From Pseudonocardia halophobica (GTDB lineage: Bacteria; Actinomycetota; Actinomycetes; Mycobacteriales; Pseudonocardiaceae), in the NCBI RefSeq assembly GCF_027922425.1, contig NZ_BSFQ01000021.1:1-64000 (forward strand): a stretch of 64,000 nt of DNA, read 5' to 3'. The position numbers and the translations under genes were made by a program. Positions 18,175 through 26,549 of this stretch are shown piece after piece (the stretch's first letter is position 1; each line of letters starts with the position of its first letter). Below the pieces are notes generated by a model that worked only from the letters and a program-made list of their open reading frames with translations, was not told where the DNA came from and did not search any database.

Positions 18175-18807
18175 ATGTCCGCGCTGCTGGCCTTCGCCGG
18201 CGTCGCCGCGACCCTGATCATGGTCCCCGGCCCGGACTGGGCCCTGGTCCTCGGCGCGGGCTCGCGACGTGGGTTCGTCGCACCCTCGGTCGCCGGTCTC
18301 GCCGTGGGCTACGTCCTGACCACCGCGGTGGTCGTAGCCGGCGTGGCGCCCCTCGTGGCGGTCCAACCGGCGGCACTGCTCCTGCTGACCCTGGTCGGTG
18401 CCGTGTACCTGCTCTACGTCGGGGTCGGCATGCTGCGCCGCCCGACCACCGACGCGCCACCGGGAACCCTCGCCCCGAGGAGCGTGAGCCTGGGTAGAGC
18501 CGTTCGCCAGGGTGCCGGGGTCAGCGCGCTCAATCCCAAGTCCTTGCTGTTCTTCCTGGCATTCCTGCCGCAGTTCGCCGACCCGGGCGGTCCTTGGCCT
18601 TTCGCCGTCCAGCTGGCCGTCCTCGGCGGCACGTGGATCCTGCTCGCATCGATGTTCTACGCCTTCCTCGGCTACACCGCGCAACGCTCCCTCCACCGGC
18701 GACCCACGCCGGCCCGCATCCTCACGCGCATCTCGGGGGCGGCGATGATCCTCGCCGCCCTCGTCCTGCCCCTCGAACAGCTCGTCCTCCACATCGCACA
18801 CACCTGA
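18175..18807 (+). CDS. LysE/RhtB-family exporter
   Basis: A 210-residue membrane protein from ATG 18,175 (a TTG at 18,160 would add five residues). MSALLAFAGVAATLIMVPGP and the following VLGAGSRRGF match LysE/RhtB amino-acid exporters; GVSALNPKSLLFFLAFLPQF is the second conserved block. About six transmembrane segments. Lrp-LysE divergent pairs usually sense and export an amino acid. Confidence 0.9.
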   Translation: MSALLAFAGVAATLIMVPGPDWALVLGAGSRRGFVAPSVAGLAVGYVLTTAVVVAGVAPLVAVQPAALLLLTLVGAVYLLYVGVGMLRRPTTDAPPGTLAPRSVSLGRAVRQGAGVSALNPKSLLFFLAFLPQFADPGGPWPFAVQLAVLGGTWILLASMFYAFLGYTAQRSLHRRPTPARILTRISGAAMILAALVLPLEQLVLHIAHT

Positions 18808-18993
18808 CAGCTGGCACGCGGGCAGCGCCGCGCTGGGAGGTCCGGGTTCCAGCTGGACCTCGGCGCGATCCGAGGTCTCGCGTCTCTCGTGGATGTCCGA
18901 GTGTCCGGATGCGCTGGAACATGGCGCCGAGGCAGCCACAAGTCCTCGGGTGATCAACTCTTCGTGCGGGGCCGCTGAGCTGCAGACTTTACC

Positions 18994-19022
18994 TTGTGTT
19001 CGAAGTGTCGTTCGAGTAGTCT
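18994..19022 (+). promoter_or_regulatory. SOS-type leaderless promoter with LexA box
   Basis: TTGTGT (18,994) and TAGTCT (19,017) are spaced 17 bp. The predicted transcription start is about 19,029, exactly the ATG of the next gene. The spacer contains TCGAAGTGTCGTTCGA (19,000-19,015), which matches the mycobacterial LexA box TCGAAC-N4-GTTCGA at 11 of 12 fixed positions. Confidence 0.75.
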
Positions 19023-19028
19023 CGGATC

Positions 19029-20348
19029 ATGCTCCCCAGCCCGGTCGCCGACGCGCGCCGCCTCCTGGACGAGGCCGTCGACGCGCTCGCGGCCGCGGTC
19101 GGGCAGGCCTCGGCGGCCGAGCTGGTCGAGGTCGTGACGATCGGCGAAACGGTCACGCGGCGGCTGGAGCGGATCGGGGTCGACGCGGTGGCCGGGCTCG
19201 ACCGGCACGGCACCTTCGCCGAGCACGGCTACGCCTCGCCGACCCGGGCGCTGCAAGATCTGCTGCGGCTCGACCGCGGGGTCGCCGCGCAGCGGGTCGC
19301 GGTGGCCGAGGCGGTCTGCCCACGGGTCGGGCTCGACGGCGCCGCGCTGCCCGCGAAGCTGCCCGCCACGGCGGACGTGTTCGCCGCCGGGGACACCTCC
19401 CTGGCCCACGTCTCGGTGGTCGCCCGACTGTTGGCCTCGCCGCCCGCCGGCCGGCTCTCCCCGGAGATCTGGGCCGGCGCGGAGATCCAGCTGGCCGGCG
19501 CCGCCGCCACCTACACACCTCGGGAGTTGCAGCAGTGGGGCACCGCGCTGCTCGACGCGCTCGACGCCGACGGCCCGGAACCCGACGACGCCCCGCCGCC
19601 GCAGGTCAACGAACTACGCCTGACCCGCTACGCCACCAAACCCGGCGGGCGGCTGGTCGGCCGCTACGACGACGCCGCCCTGTTCGAGGCGATCGCCACG
19701 GCCCTCGATGCGAAGGCCGCGCCCCTCACCGCCGACGACGACCGGACCGCCGCCGAACGCCAGGCCGAGGCACTGGCCGAGGTGTGCGGCTGGGTCCTCG
19801 AGCACGGCGAGCTGCCGTCGGTGGGCGGGCGGCGCCCCACCCTGACCGTGCAGATCCGCCTCGAGGACCTCGAACAGCGCGCCCGGGCCGGGATGCTGGA
19901 GTTCGCCGGACAACTGAGTCCGACCGCGCTGCGCCAGTTGGCCTGTGACTGCGGGGTCGTGCCGATCGTGCTCGACGGCCAGGGCCAGCCCCTGGACGTC
20001 GGCCGGCTCACCCGCTCGATCCCCGACGGGCTGCGCCGCGCGGTGACCGCCCGCGACGGCGGTTGCGCGCATCCCGGCTGCGACTGCCCACCATCCTGGT
20101 GCGAGATCCACCACGTCACCCCGTGGGAACACGGTGGCCATACGGCCCTGGGGAACCTGGTCATGCTGTGCAAGGCCCACCACCGCCAGATCCACTCCAC
20201 GGACTGGGTGGTGCGCCTGCGCGACGGGATCCCGGAGTTCATCCCGCCCGCCTGGATCGACCCCGACCAGATACCCCGCAGGCGACCCCGCCCCTCGAAC
20301 CTCGACCGATCGGACGAGGGACGACGGCGCATCGCGCAGCTCGTGTAG
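19029..20348 (+). CDS. 13E12-type DUF222/HNH endonuclease protein
   Basis: A 439-residue protein. The N-terminal ~300 residues are the helical DUF222 region (LLDEAVDALAAAVGQAS, AALPAKLPATADVFAAGDTS, DDAALFEAIATALDAKA). The C-terminal HNH domain has CAHPGCDCPPSWCEIHHVTP and GNLVMLCKAHHRQIHS, with four Cys/His zinc positions and the catalytic His in place. The family (REP13E12 repeats in M. tuberculosis) is multicopy and often LexA-controlled, which fits the promoter just upstream. Translation probably begins at the transcript's first base. Exact cellular role unknown. Confidence 0.92.
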   Translation: MLPSPVADARRLLDEAVDALAAAVGQASAAELVEVVTIGETVTRRLERIGVDAVAGLDRHGTFAEHGYASPTRALQDLLRLDRGVAAQRVAVAEAVCPRVGLDGAALPAKLPATADVFAAGDTSLAHVSVVARLLASPPAGRLSPEIWAGAEIQLAGAAATYTPRELQQWGTALLDALDADGPEPDDAPPPQVNELRLTRYATKPGGRLVGRYDDAALFEAIATALDAKAAPLTADDDRTAAERQAEALAEVCGWVLEHGELPSVGGRRPTLTVQIRLEDLEQRARAGMLEFAGQLSPTALRQLACDCGVVPIVLDGQGQPLDVGRLTRSIPDGLRRAVTARDGGCAHPGCDCPPSWCEIHHVTPWEHGGHTALGNLVMLCKAHHRQIHSTDWVVRLRDGIPEFIPPAWIDPDQIPRRRPRPSNLDRSDEGRRRIAQLV

Positions 20349-20366
20349 GCCCCGCGGCTGCGGGGC
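20349..20366 (+). terminator. Hairpin after the HNH gene
   Basis: GCCCCGC-GGCT-GCGGGGC immediately follows the stop codon of the 13E12 gene. No T-run. The next ~250 bp to 20,617 show no supported gene. Confidence 0.55.
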
Positions 20367-20617
20367 TGCAGCGCTGTGCCCACCGCGGACCTCCGCGCGG
20401 ATCCCTCAGCCCTCCCGCGGAGGCAGCCCGTCGACGTGACTGGTCGCCCGCTGCTGCGGTCGGTCGCGGTCTCGTCTACTTCTACTTCGCGAAGTCCTGC
20501 ACGGGGCGGCGCTCGGGTTCGCTCGTGCATCGCTGGGCCGAGCGGGACGGCAGCTACCCCGACCTGGTCGCGCAACGGTCGGAGACGCTTTCGCTGCTCC
20601 TCGGGCTTCGAGCCCCC

Positions 20618-20794
20618 TCAGCAACCATCCTCCACGGTCGGCGCGAAGAGACCCCAGGCCCCGCAGGACAGGCACTTGCGGTAGCTGACCGCGCCGTCCG
20701 AGGTGTGGTGGTGCGACCCGGCGGCCCAGGTGTGGCGGTGTTCCGGGTTCGGCAGGGTCCGGCCGGGCCGGACCGTGATGAGCGTGGTGGGCAT
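20618..20794 (-). CDS. Small His/Cys-rich protein
   Basis: A 58-residue protein starting at ATG 20,792-20,794 behind GAGAGG. It has a His cluster (HRHTWAAGSHHHTSDG) followed by CLSCGAW and a C-terminal Cys, suggesting a small metal-binding fold. It lies 146 bp downstream of the acyl-CoA ligase stop in the same direction. Not recognised. Confidence 0.6.
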   Translation of the reverse strand: MPTTLITVRPGRTLPNPEHRHTWAAGSHHHTSDGAVSYRKCLSCGAWGLFAPTVEDGC

Positions 20795-20940
20795 CGTCGT
20801 TCCTCTCGTGGGTTCTTGCCGGACCGTCCGGCCGGGGCTCCTCGCCCTGCACCCACGCTCTCGTCTCCCGGCCCCATCGAGGATCCGGTGACCGACGGAC
20901 GTCCCGCCCGATGCCCGGGTCGACCGATCGGCCGACCCGC

Positions 20941-22599
20941 TCAGCCCGCGCCCAGCGCCGCCTTCGCCCGCTCCAGCCCCTCGTCCGCGACCACCCCGCG
21001 GATCGCCTTCTTGTCGTACTTGCCGACGCTCGTCTTGGGCACCTCGGGCACGAACAGGAACGTGTCCGGGATCCAGAACTTGATGAACCCCTCGGCGAGC
21101 AGGTGGTCCCGCAGCTCGTCCGCGGTCAGGGAGGGATCGCTCGGCACCACGCAGGCCAGCGGGCGTTCGAGCCACTTCTCGTCCTCGATCCCGACGACGG
21201 TGGCCTCGGCGACCTTGGGATGCAGCATGAGCGAGTTCTCCAGGTCGATGGTGGAGATCCACTCGCCGCCGGACTTGATCAGGTCCTTGGAGCGGTCCTT
21301 CAGCAGGACGTAGCCCTCGGGGTCGATGCAGCCGACGTCGCCGGTCCTGAGCCAGCCGTCGATCATCGAGTCCTTGGTCCGTTCGTCCTTGTAGTACTCG
21401 GACGCGGTGAACGGGGAGCGGACGAAGAAGTCCCCGATGGACTGCCCGTCCCAGGGCAGCTCCTCGCGGGTCTCCTGGTCGCACACCTTGATCTGCAGCA
21501 GCGGGATCGGCAGGCCCTGGGTCTGGCGCAGCGCGTAGATCTCGTCGTCGTCCCCGTCGGCCAGGGTGGACTTGAGCGCGAAGAAGCAGATCTGCGGGGA
21601 GTTCTCGGTCATGCCGTAGCCCTGCATGACCTCGCAGTCGTACTCGTCGCGGAACCACTTCATGACGGCCTTCGACGGCGCCTGCCCGCCCAGCCAGAGC
21701 GTGGAGAGCGTCGACAGGTCCCGCGGCCGGTCCGACGCGCGGACGGCGTCGCGGATCATCGTCCCGATCGTCACCGCCGCGTTCATCCCGGTCACGCCGA
21801 GGTCCTCGATGATGTCGACGTAGTCGGCCGGCGACGGGTGCGCACCCGGCAGTACCAGCGTGGCGCCCTGCAGCAGCGCGGTGTGCGGGATGTTCCAGCC
21901 GTTGCAGTGGAACATCGGCGCGACCTCGAGCCACACCTGCGACTCGCTCATGTTCAGCTTGTCGTGCATGGCCAGGCACATCGCCTGCAGCACCATCGCC
22001 CGGTGCGAGTACACGACGCCCTTCGGGTCGCCGGTGGTCGCCGAGGTGAAGCACATCGCCGAGGCCGAGTGCTCGTCGAACTCCTCGAACTGCGCGTCCT
22101 CGTCGGCGGCGGCCAGGAGCTCCTCGTAGCAGTGGACCGGGAGCGGCAGACGGTGCTCGGGCACCGAGTCGGCGAGCACCACGACCGCCTCGACCGTGGG
22201 CAGGCCCAGGTCCAGCAGGTCGGCGACGAGGTCGAGCTGGTCGACGTCGACCAGCAGCAGGCGGTCCTCGGCCTTGTCGATGGTGAACTTCTGCTGCGCC
22301 GGGGAGAGCCGCAGGTTGATCGTGTGCAGCACGGCCTGGATGCCGGGCACGCCGAAGTAGGTCTCCAGGTGCCGGTAGTGGTTCCAGGCCAGCGTGCCGA
22401 CCCGGTCGCCCGGCCCGATGCCCAGCGTGCGCATGGCGTCGCCGAGCCGGCGGGCCCGCTTGCCGAAGTCCCGGTAGGTGTAGCGGTGGTACTCGCCCGG
22501 CCCGAGCCGGGTGACGATCTGCTTGTCCGCGAACAGTCGCTCCGTACGCCAGAGGAACGAGTGCAGGAGCAGCTGGCTGTCGAACATCAGACCACGCAT
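20941..22599 (-). CDS. Fatty-acid-CoA ligase (AMP-forming)
   Basis: A 552-residue ANL-superfamily enzyme from ATG 22,597-22,599 behind GGAGG. The P-loop reads TSATTGDPKGVVYSH (Ala in place of the usual Gly), the A5 motif is YGMTENSP, the hinge KDLIKSGGEWIST, and the catalytic Lys lies in PKTSVGKYDKKAIR. KSGGEWIS is typical of medium/long-chain fatty-acid ligases. It activates a carboxylic acid to the CoA thioester for the beta-oxidation genes upstream. Confidence 0.92.
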   Translation of the reverse strand: MRGLMFDSQLLLHSFLWRTERLFADKQIVTRLGPGEYHRYTYRDFGKRARRLGDAMRTLGIGPGDRVGTLAWNHYRHLETYFGVPGIQAVLHTINLRLSPAQQKFTIDKAEDRLLLVDVDQLDLVADLLDLGLPTVEAVVVLADSVPEHRLPLPVHCYEELLAAADEDAQFEEFDEHSASAMCFTSATTGDPKGVVYSHRAMVLQAMCLAMHDKLNMSESQVWLEVAPMFHCNGWNIPHTALLQGATLVLPGAHPSPADYVDIIEDLGVTGMNAAVTIGTMIRDAVRASDRPRDLSTLSTLWLGGQAPSKAVMKWFRDEYDCEVMQGYGMTENSPQICFFALKSTLADGDDDEIYALRQTQGLPIPLLQIKVCDQETREELPWDGQSIGDFFVRSPFTASEYYKDERTKDSMIDGWLRTGDVGCIDPEGYVLLKDRSKDLIKSGGEWISTIDLENSLMLHPKVAEATVVGIEDEKWLERPLACVVPSDPSLTADELRDHLLAEGFIKFWIPDTFLFVPEVPKTSVGKYDKKAIRGVVADEGLERAKAALGAG

Positions 22600-22679
22600 G
22601 GGCGCCTCCACGGTGAGACCCGGATCGCGGTGGAGCGTGACATGCTACTGATCCGCCGGGCAACCCCCGGCGGCTCCGA

Positions 22680-22877
22680 TCACCCCTTCCGGACCTCCCG
22701 CGCGGTGCCTCCGAACCGCGCGCGGAAGGCCCGGCTGAAGTGCGAGGCGTCGACGAATCCGCGGTCGAAGGCCAGCTCGGAGATGGTGCGGTGGCGCTGG
22801 GTGGGGTCGAGGAGGTCGGCGCGCACGGCGTCGAGCCGCTGCGCCCAGATCCACTCGGCCAGGGAGCAGCCCGCGTC
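22680..22877 (-). pseudogene. C-terminal remnant of an AraC-family regulator
   Basis: A leftward frame with no start encodes LAEWIWAQRLDAVRADLLDP, then TISELAFDRGFVDASHFSRA and FRARFGGTAREVR before a stop at 22,680-22,682. This is the second helix-turn-helix of AraC proteins. Everything N-terminal is gone; upstream sequence is the 3' end of the acyl-CoA dehydrogenase in another frame. Deletion probably fused the two. Possible former regulator of the adjacent ligase. Confidence 0.85.
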
Positions 22878-24042
22878 AGTAGCTCCGCGGCAGCCCCAGC
22901 ACGTGCTGCGCGAGGTAGTTCAGCACCATCTCCTGCGGCACCGGGGCGATCCGCTGCAGCCGGGCTTCCCGGAAGTACCGCTCCACGTGGTACTCGCGGG
23001 CGTAGCCGAAGCCGCCGTGGGTCTGCACGGCGGCGTCGGCCGCCTGGAACGCGGCCTCGGCGGCGAGGTACTTGGCGGTGTTGGCCTGCTCGCCGGCGTG
23101 CAGTCCGCGGTCGATCCGCCAGGACGCGTCGCGGATGACCAGCTCGGCGGCGCGCAGCCGGGCGTGCGCGTCGGCGAGCGGGAAGGCGATGCCCTGGTTC
23201 GACCCGATCGGCCGGTCGAACACCACCCGCTCGCCGGCGTAGGCGACGGCGCGGCGCAGCGCGGCCCGCCCGATGCCGAAGGCCTCGGCGGCGATGAGCA
23301 CACGTTCGGCGTTGAGGCCGTCGAGCAGGTAGCGGAAGCCCGCGCCCTCCTCGCCGACCCGGTTCTCCACCGGCACCCGCAGGCCGTCGTAGACCACCTC
23401 GCAGGAGGCGACGGCGTTGCGGCCCAGCTTGTCGATCGGCGAGATCGTGACGGCCGGGTCCTGCAGGTCGGCGACCAGCAGCGTCATGCCCTGGGTCGGC
23501 TTCGCGGCCTCGGCGCGCGGGGTGGTGCGCACGAGCAGCAGCACCTTGTCCGACTCGAGGGCCTTCGACGTCCAGACCTTGCGCCCGTGCACCACGTAGG
23601 CGTCGCCGTCGAGCACGGCCCGGGTGGTGACGTTCGTGGTGTCCAGCCCGGCGTCGGGCTCGGTCACGCCGAACGCCACGTGGAGCTTCCCGGACGCGAC
23701 GTCCGGGAGTACGCGGTGGCGCAGGTCGTCGCTGCCGTGCAGCACCACCGGGTGCATCCCGAAGATCGACATGTGGATCGCGCTGGCGCCGTTCATGCAG
23801 GCTCCGGACGCCGCGACCTCCTCCAGCACGATCGACGCCTCGGTGATCCCGCGCCCGCCGCCGCCGTACTCCTCCGGCATCGCGATGCCGATCCAGCCGC
23901 CCTCGGCCATCGCGGCGTAGAACTCCCACGGGAACGTGTGGGTGCTGTCCCGCTCGCTCCAGTAGTCGTCGTCGAACCGGGCGCAGACCGCGCGCACCGC
24001 CTCGCGGATCAGCCGGTGGTCGTCCTCCTCGGTGAAGTCCAC
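22876..24042 (-). CDS. Acyl-CoA dehydrogenase
   Basis: A 388-residue FAD enzyme: MPEEYGGGGRGITEASIVLE, FGVTEPDAGLDTTNVTT (FAD/substrate loop) and QTHGGFGYAREYHVER. The C-terminal block reads IAPVPQEMVLNYLAQHVLGL rather than the classical YEGT-type segment carrying the catalytic Glu, so the base may sit elsewhere, as in some branched-chain enzymes. Four bases separate it from the upstream ligase stop, so it is in the TetR-ligase-dehydrogenase operon. Confidence 0.92.
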   Translation of the reverse strand: MDFTEEDDHRLIREAVRAVCARFDDDYWSERDSTHTFPWEFYAAMAEGGWIGIAMPEEYGGGGRGITEASIVLEEVAASGACMNGASAIHMSIFGMHPVVLHGSDDLRHRVLPDVASGKLHVAFGVTEPDAGLDTTNVTTRAVLDGDAYVVHGRKVWTSKALESDKVLLLVRTTPRAEAAKPTQGMTLLVADLQDPAVTISPIDKLGRNAVASCEVVYDGLRVPVENRVGEEGAGFRYLLDGLNAERVLIAAEAFGIGRAALRRAVAYAGERVVFDRPIGSNQGIAFPLADAHARLRAAELVIRDASWRIDRGLHAGEQANTAKYLAAEAAFQAADAAVQTHGGFGYAREYHVERYFREARLQRIAPVPQEMVLNYLAQHVLGLPRSY

Positions 24043-24046
24043 ACCT

Positions 24047-25753
24047 CTACGAGTACAGGTCGGCGTGGGCCGCGCGCAGCTTGTACTTGAGGACCTTGCC
24101 GCCCACGGTGTCGGGCAGCGCGTCGGCGAAGACGACGGCCTTCGGCGTCTCGTATCCCGCGAGCCGCTCGCGGCAGTACGCGATGATCTCGTCCGCCTCG
24201 GGCTTGCGGCCGTCCCGCGGCACGACGACGGCGGTCACCGCCTCGCCCCAGTGCTCGTGCGGGAGCCCGATCACCGCCGCGCGCAGCACGTCCGGGTGCT
24301 CGTGGAGCACGGCCTCGACGCGGATGCTCGACACGTTCTCGCCGCCGGACTTCACGATGTCCTTGTACCGGTCGACCATGACCCGCAGGCCGTCCTCGTC
24401 GACGGTCGCGGAGTCGCCGGAGTGGAACCAGCCGCCGCGGAAGGCCTCCCGGGTGGCCTCCGGGTTGCGGTAGTACCCGGCGGTCATGATCGGCGAGCGG
24501 TAGACGGCCTCGCCGGGCCGGCCGTCGCGGACCGGGTCGCCGAGCTCGTCGACCACGTCCGAGGCCAGCATCCCGCTGGGCACGCCCACGTAGTTGACGG
24601 CGGGGGCGCTGCGCGCGTGGACCTCCGGCCAACGGGTGGGCCAGAACCGGTGGCACGCGATCGCCTCGGTCTGGCCGAAGATCCCGAGCGTGACGAAGCC
24701 CGGTGCGGCGCGCGCCGCCAGCCGCTCCAGCACGGCGGGGGAGAGCGCACCCCAGCCGTAGACGAGGATCGACAGGGGCGAGACGTCCAGGTCGGGACGG
24801 GCGTCGAGCTCCTCGGCCAGCGCGGTGACGAACTGCGGGGAGCCGGCCCACAGGGCGGTCGCGCCGGTGGCCGCGGTGGCCTCGGCGACCGGCCCCGGGG
24901 CGGGTCGGCGGCCGAGCGCGACGGACCCGCCGGAGACGAAGGCGCCGAAGGGGAACAGCTCGTCCCCGATGTGGTAGATCATCGGCAGGAACGTGCAGAG
25001 CCGCAGGTCGGAGTCGTGCCGCAGGCCGCGGGTGAGCGAGAGCGCGAAGTTGAGCGCCGCCAGGTGCGCGTAGCTGTGCGAGAGCATCACGCCCTTCGGC
25101 ATCGCGGTGGTGCCGGAGGTGAACAGCAGCTGCCAGATGTCGTCGCCGTGGATCTCGACCTCGGGCTCGTCGGCCGAGGCCCCGGCGACGAGCTCGCCGA
25201 ACGCCGGGCTGCCCGCCACCGGCCCGCCGCCGACCGTGATCGTGGCGCCCACGGTCAGCCCCGTCACCGCGAACACCTGCTCGACGCGCGGCCACAGCTC
25301 GGCGTCGACGAACGCGAACCGCGGCTCGGTCAGCCCGATCAGGTGCTCGAGGACGTCCGCCGCCAGGCTCGGGTTGAGCGGCACGGCGACCATCCCGGCC
25401 TTCGCGATCCCGATCTTCGCCAGCAGCGCCTCGACCGAGTTCTCGCAGATCAGCAGCACCCGGTCGCCGGGGGTGAGCCCCGCCGCGGCCAACGCCTGGG
25501 CGACCCGGTTCGCCGTGTCGTCCGCCTCCCGGTAGGTGACCTCGGCGAACCGCTCCTCGCCGCGCGCCCCGTCGACGGCCGTGAGCGCCACCTTGTCCGG
25601 GTAGCTCCAGGTCAGCCGCTCGAAGAGGTCGCCGACGGAGGTGCGTTCCCAGCGGTGGACGGCCCGCCGCCCGCGCAGGGTCTCGACGTCGATCGAGGCG
25701 GGATCGGGCAGCGCCGTGCCGTGCGGCTGGAGGGGCAGCATGCGGGCCAGCAT
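24047..25753 (-). CDS. AMP-forming acyl-CoA ligase
   Basis: A 568-residue ANL enzyme. P-loop TSGTTAMPKGVMLSH, A5 FGQTEAIA, hinge KDIVKSGGENVSS, catalytic Lys near the end in TVGGKVLKYKLR. Start taken at the first in-frame NTG; an ATG four codons in is equally possible since neither has a clear ribosome binding site. Follows the TetR gene by 44 bp. Substrate probably a branched or cyclic acid, by context. Confidence 0.9.
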   Translation of the reverse strand: MLARMLPLQPHGTALPDPASIDVETLRGRRAVHRWERTSVGDLFERLTWSYPDKVALTAVDGARGEERFAEVTYREADDTANRVAQALAAAGLTPGDRVLLICENSVEALLAKIGIAKAGMVAVPLNPSLAADVLEHLIGLTEPRFAFVDAELWPRVEQVFAVTGLTVGATITVGGGPVAGSPAFGELVAGASADEPEVEIHGDDIWQLLFTSGTTAMPKGVMLSHSYAHLAALNFALSLTRGLRHDSDLRLCTFLPMIYHIGDELFPFGAFVSGGSVALGRRPAPGPVAEATAATGATALWAGSPQFVTALAEELDARPDLDVSPLSILVYGWGALSPAVLERLAARAAPGFVTLGIFGQTEAIACHRFWPTRWPEVHARSAPAVNYVGVPSGMLASDVVDELGDPVRDGRPGEAVYRSPIMTAGYYRNPEATREAFRGGWFHSGDSATVDEDGLRVMVDRYKDIVKSGGENVSSIRVEAVLHEHPDVLRAAVIGLPHEHWGEAVTAVVVPRDGRKPEADEIIAYCRERLAGYETPKAVVFADALPDTVGGKVLKYKLRAAHADLYS

Positions 25754-25797
25754 GCCGTGATCGCCGTCACGATGGCAAGGCTGCAGTCATTCCCGGT

Positions 25798-26460
25798 TCA
25801 CTCGGCCGTGCCGGGCACGGCCTCCGCCGACGCCGCCTCCGCGGGCTCGACGCCGAGGCACGCGTGGGCCATCCCGTCGAGCAGGTCGGCCTGCCGCTCG
25901 TCGGCCAGCCCGCTGCGGAAGAACAGCGTCGACTGGATGGCGCCGATGGCGGCGTGCACGGCCAGCCGGAGCTCGCCGTCGGCCAGGTCGCGGCGCAGCG
26001 GGGCCAGCACGTGCACCCAGTCCTCGAGGTAGTGCCGCTGCAGCCGGCGCAGCCGCCGCCGGTCCTCCTCGGGCAGCGTGTGCACCTCGCGGTGGTAGAC
26101 GGCGAGCACGCTCCGGTCCTCGATCGCCACTCGAATATGGTCCCTGACCAGTGCAGACAGGTGAGCCCGCTCGTCGCCCGGGCCCGCCAGCACCGCCCCG
26201 GCGCCCTCCTGCAGGCGGGCCATCACCCGGTCGAGGAGGGCGACGAGGATCGCGGTCTTGCTGTCGAAGTGGCGGTAGACGCCGGACCCGACGATGCCGG
26301 CCTCGGCGCCGATGTCGGCCATCCCGACGGTGTGGAAGCCGCGCCGGGAGGCCAGCTCCGCGGCGGCGGCCAGGATCCGCTCGCGGCGCTCCGGGTCCCG
26401 CCGGCTGCGCCCTCCGGCGGCCGTGCCGGGGGTGGCGGCGGTGGTGGGGAGGGTCGGCAT
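25798..26460 (-). CDS. TetR-family regulator of the acyl-CoA island
   Basis: A 220-residue regulator. HTH spans about residues 25-70 (ILAAAAELASRRGFHTVGMA, then SGVYRHFDSKTAILV). The C-terminal half has the TetR_C_33-like ending common in fatty-acid and sterol catabolism repressors. First gene of the leftward operon and divergent from the carboxylase operon, so it likely represses both from the 90-bp shared gap. Confidence 0.9.
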   Translation of the reverse strand: MPTLPTTAATPGTAAGGRSRRDPERRERILAAAAELASRRGFHTVGMADIGAEAGIVGSGVYRHFDSKTAILVALLDRVMARLQEGAGAVLAGPGDERAHLSALVRDHIRVAIEDRSVLAVYHREVHTLPEEDRRRLRRLQRHYLEDWVHVLAPLRRDLADGELRLAVHAAIGAIQSTLFFRSGLADERQADLLDGMAHACLGVEPAEAASAEAVPGTAE

Positions 26461-26501
26461 CTGGTCATCATGGCAGCCGCACGGTAGGGTCCGCCACGAG
26501 T

Positions 26502-26526
26502 GAACCAGAAATCACAATTGGGGTTC
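26502..26526. promoter_or_regulatory. Inverted repeat in the divergent TetR/acyl-CoA dehydrogenase gap
   Basis: GAACC (26,502-26,506) and GGTTC (26,522-26,526) form an inverted repeat with a 15-nt AT-rich spacer, just before the GTG of the rightward operon. A candidate TetR operator; arms are short. Confidence 0.35.
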
Positions 26527-26549
26527 CGGGAGACGCGACGGGAGTCGGA

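Noticed and set aside
20618..23929. Leftward frame of 1103 codons
   Set aside because: Only its last 58 codons (a separate small gene with its own ribosome binding site) look real; the rest is out of frame with the ligase, AraC remnant and dehydrogenase.
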